NCBI RefSeq assembly: GCF_905220565.1
Contig: NC_059397.1
Coordinates: 16,369,001 to 16,433,000, forward strand
Length of the DNA: 64,000 nucleotides
Direction of reading: 5' to 3'
Source of the DNA: Melitaea cinxia
Taxonomy: Eukaryota > Arthropoda > Insecta > Lepidoptera > Nymphalidae
The stretch's first letter is position 1; every line of letters starts with the position of its first letter. A program made the translations under genes and the position numbers. This document shows positions 61,385-64,000 of the stretch, piece by piece. The notes under the pieces were generated by a model. That model worked only from the letters and a program-made list of their open reading frames with translations, was not told the origin of the DNA and made no database searches.

Positions 61385-61550
61385 CTAATTTTGCGACTGT
61401 TTTATAAGTTTCCTGTGGCAGGACTACTGGAAGAGTTTCCATCATGGGATAAGTAGTGCTTTTTGTACCAGCATTGTTTATAAGAGCTATTTCCTTTTGC
61501 TATCCTAGTGTACATAAATTGTTAAATAAATAAAAAATAAATAAACATTT
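61385..61550 (+). mobile_element. LINE 3'UTR with AATA-type tail
   Basis: The text gtttcctgtggcaggactac then gggataagtagtgctttttg, a T-rich stretch and taaataaataaaaaataaat form a typical moth LINE 3' end. No ORF2 sequence remains; the 61-codon ORF at 61271-61456 covers part of it and is not supported as a gene. Confidence 0.5.
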
Positions 61551-61584
61551 ATTAACTTTATTATATCGGTTCTATATCGCTAGT

Positions 61585-61915
61585 ATCGCTTCAGCCTGTA
61601 CTATCACACTGCTGGACACGGGCCTCTTCCCCCATGTAACAGAAGGATCAGCGCTTAATCCGCCACGCTGCTCCAATGCGGGTTATTGTTAATGCGGATA
61701 TATGGATATATTTCCTACTATGAGTAACGATCGTTATAAGGTGTATCTGATAACGACAGGAACCGACAACTTAACGTGCTCTCCAAGACTAGGTGAGGAG
61801 ACCCACAAGGACTAATATCCACTCCACTCCGAACGGTAATCGAACCCACGACAGTCGGTTTTTAGGCGCTGCCGACACGTCACACTCACAAGCACCATTA
61901 CAACATAGCGGTCGG
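61585..61915 (-). mobile_element. Family A SINE, diverged
   Basis: Tail (cagcctgtactatcacactg, ggcctcttcccccatgtaac), body and head (gaacggtaatcgaacccacg in complement) are all present with many changes. The A box is degraded, so it is probably transcriptionally dead. Confidence 0.7.
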
Positions 61916-62009
61916 CTTAGTATACCGAGGACAAAAACAATTCACATCTTTACTAATTTTATAAATCTGAAAAGTTTGTTTGTTGTCAAAAGTTGATGGT
62001 AAAATTAAT

Positions 62010-62140
62010 TGTTTTTAATTTTTTTTTTACTTTAAAACCTTCCGTGGGCCTTAAAGAACATACGAAAAAATAAATAATTCGGTTGGGCCACTCTCGAGTT
62101 ATGCGCTTAGTAACATTCATTTTTATTTATACAGAAAGAA
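62010..62140 (-). repeat. Second copy of the gcgcataactcgaga repeat
   Basis: It is the reverse complement of 392-530 over two blocks (ctcgagttatgcgcttagta and aaaaccttccgtgggcctta). Confidence 0.5.
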
Positions 62141-62240
62141 AAAGGTTTGCGGCCAATACATTGTTGTGACGTATTGACGATTCGAAAGTGCTCTTGGAGC
62201 CTATTTGAATAAAGCTATTTTTGATTTTGATTTTGTAATT
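62140..62240 (+). mobile_element. LINE 3' end with (TTTGAT)n tail
   Basis: The text gcctatttgaataaagctat then tttttgattttgattttg is the 3' end of a common moth LINE: AATAAA followed by a tttgat repeat. It is about 100 bases long with no coding part. Confidence 0.55.
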
Positions 62241-62659
62241 TTTTTTTTGCAAACTGATCAGGAGTGAATTTATTAAATTTAAAAATTTTACTGTCTTTAA
62301 CTAATTTTAAAAGAAAATCCTTAATTGTTATTTGTATTTAAGCTTAATATCATACAATATTAATTAAGCGAATGTAGTTAATAGTAAAATTTATTGGCTA
62401 TTACTAGAGTATAATCGTTAGACATTATCTTCCTGTGACGGTGAAATTAGTTGAACGCGTATGCCGGAAGCTACACAGTGTATCTGTAAACACATGGCAT
62501 AAATTATAACACAGCACATAAACATACATTATTGGCAGGGTTGCAACGTTTTAATATTATTGAAATACAATTTTTAATAACTATATTTAAAAAAAAACAG
62601 AAACCTATTAATTAACTTAAACTCTTCAGAATTTTATATTTACTAACAAGCTGATTATA

Positions 62660-62800
62660 CTTCCTAATTTATACAACTATTATAAAGTTGAAAAGTTTAT
62701 TTGTTTCTTTGTTTAAATTACTGATTCGAATTGAAACATTATTTCTGTGTTGTATAGCCTATTTACAAAGGAAGGCTACAGGTTATTTTTTTCATGATAT
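62660..62800 (+). repeat. Family G-like repeat fragment
   Basis: The text actattataaagttgaaaag, then tgtgttgtatagcctattta and caaaggaaggctacaggtta, corresponds to the left half of family G (16640, 27610). The 66-codon ORF starting at 62688 lies partly on it and is not supported. Confidence 0.4.
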
Positions 62801-63167
62801 TAACACAATTACCCTTAAGTTAGCAGCCCTAACTAAAATGGATCTTGCTGAGCGAATCAATGATATTACACGCGATTACAGCCTCTAATACTTGTTGATA
62901 TTGATTTAATGTACAATAAACTAATGAATACTGGAAATCTGTATTGTTGTTGTGTGTAATCCATATCTGTATGTGTGAGAGAAATATGGAAAATTGTTTT
63001 TTTTATACGCATAAATTACAATTAAGATGCAAAGTTCAGTAAGAATTGGGTGAAACCGTGCTCGATAGGAGGTATACAAATATTGTATATATATTTATAC
63101 TTATAAGTGTGTAAGATACATTGATCCTAATCAAACAATAATGACTAATACATAAAAATCATTCAAT

Positions 63168-63194
63168 ATACACACACACACACACACACACATA
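63168..63194. repeat. (CA)n microsatellite
   Basis: About twelve CA units in a CA/TA-rich stretch. Confidence 0.9.
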
Positions 63195-63879
63195 TGTACT
63201 CACATACACATACACATCAGAATGCGATTCTTCTTTTAGTCTGTCATATGCTTTTGAATATAAAATATAATAAATCAATGTTTGGGAAGGCACTGGCACC
63301 TAAGACACGGGTTTATCTAGTTTAGATGCCAGGATTCCAATGAAATATGTATAGTAAAGTTTTACAAATAAAGACTTCTCATTCTTATTCTTAATGGGTG
63401 TTTGGATTTGTGAAAGTGCCAAAACAGCTAAACAGATTGTGTTACATTTCATAAGTATGTCAACAAAAAAGCTAGTGGTCAGAGTCCGTGATAAACACAA
63501 AAGTACAAGGTTTAAAATAATAAATGTCTCGATCATCGTTTGCTCTTGCTCTGTCCCGTTTATTCGGGAATTCTAACGAAACTGGTAATAATAAATAAGA
63601 CCACAAGGGTTTGCTAGTATTTACAAACGGAAAACTCGGTGAGTAGCGGTGGAAGCTTGTAACTCTTTCACACTAAAACTATTAAGCTGTTTGTTGAACT
63701 TGCCATACTCGGATTAACTCGTAAGCCTTTTATTCCGAAAAATCTACGGTATTACGCGGCGCGGCTGAAACTACTGGAGTTGCTATGTATTTCTCATAAT
63801 TGTCTTTTTTCTACTCTATATACTTACTAAAGAGTAGTGCTGCTATTATTGTTATGATATGCCATGTTGTTGATACGAC

Positions 63880-64000
63880 GCTTTAGCCTGTAATATCCCA
63901 CTACTGGGCATAGGTCTCTTTCCCCGTGTAGGAGAAGGGTCAGAGTTTAATCAACCACGTTGCTCCAATGCGGGTTAGCGGATATATTCCCTACTATGAG
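63880..64000 (-). mobile_element. Family A SINE, cut by the window edge
   Basis: Tail and body start (tagcctgtaatatcccacta ... gcggatatattccctactat) agree closely with 1983-2100. The tRNA-like head should lie just beyond the window. Confidence 0.75.

Larger units (their letters stand above)
48230..64000. other. Gene-poor right third of the window
   Basis: Outside listed features I see no supported gene at 48230-50365, 50540-53485, 55365-56950, 57070-57770, 59770-61380, 62245-62655, 62805-63165 and 63200-63880. Weak possibilities: overlapping open frames on both strands at 49440-49770, a GC-richer block at 51940-52040 with a minus-strand MASAAEQAISSQ frame, and a GC-richer block at 56955-57065 with the palindrome gagcgctagcgctc. 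Confidence 0.4.

Overview
The window is AT-rich, intron- and repeat-dominated insect DNA. The interspersed repeats point to Lepidoptera (moth or butterfly): several small Helitron families, a tRNA-derived SINE whose 3' tail resembles an RTE-type LINE tail, Jockey- and RTE-type LINE fragments, and an A-tailed family with the gcaaacaagc...cacctgatgg core. There is no bacterial-style gene organisation. Almost all long ORFs are low-complexity or repeat shadows.

The one gene recognised with confidence is on the minus strand. The exon at 12167-12319 carries the first 47 codons of the postsynaptic scaffold protein Shank/ProSAP (Drosophila Prosap), with a splice acceptor directly upstream and a phase-0 donor directly downstream. 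Positions 1-12166 are therefore intron 1 of Shank, and everything at higher coordinates is 5'UTR, promoter or an upstream neighbour. A second, unidentified minus-strand gene is suggested by two phase-compatible exon candidates at 48065-48227 and 42404-42499, with a weaker third at 37428-37460. A GC-richer island at 12950-13180, about 650 bases upstream of the Shank exon, holds a 19-codon minus-strand reading frame and may be 5'UTR/promoter or a terminal exon.

Mobile DNA by region. 1-12 kb: LINE 3' ends, a SINE, an LTR copy and an RTE-type 3' fragment. 14-24 kb: A-tailed retroposons, a TA-expanded hairpin, two complete-looking non-autonomous Helitrons (18621-18823, 19291-19605), a tail-to-tail LINE pair, and a Jockey-type LINE inserted into a Helitron (21512-22575). 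25-41 kb: more SINEs, two TIR/foldback elements (30255-30795, 39658-40210), a head-to-head Helitron pair (35497-35814), a solo LTR with a target duplication (36326-36601) and a 5'-inverted retroposon (37725-37865). 42-64 kb: another Helitron pair of copies, a tandemly expanded MITE-like repeat (44838-45818), a Helitron-like element carrying a tRNA-like Pol III promoter (53486-53950), and an LTR followed by a primer-binding site matching tRNA-Trp (59547-59764).

The parts interact as a genome-ecology story rather than a pathway: RTE LINEs probably mobilise the SINEs through a shared tail, Helitrons give target sites for LINEs, and the host gene (Shank) tolerates this load in its very large first intron and upstream region. 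I did not find a clearly new multi-gene system. The most unusual objects are the palindromic Helitron composite, the Helitron-like element with a tRNA-like module, the foldback element with G-quadruplex-capable arms and the unidentified exon set.
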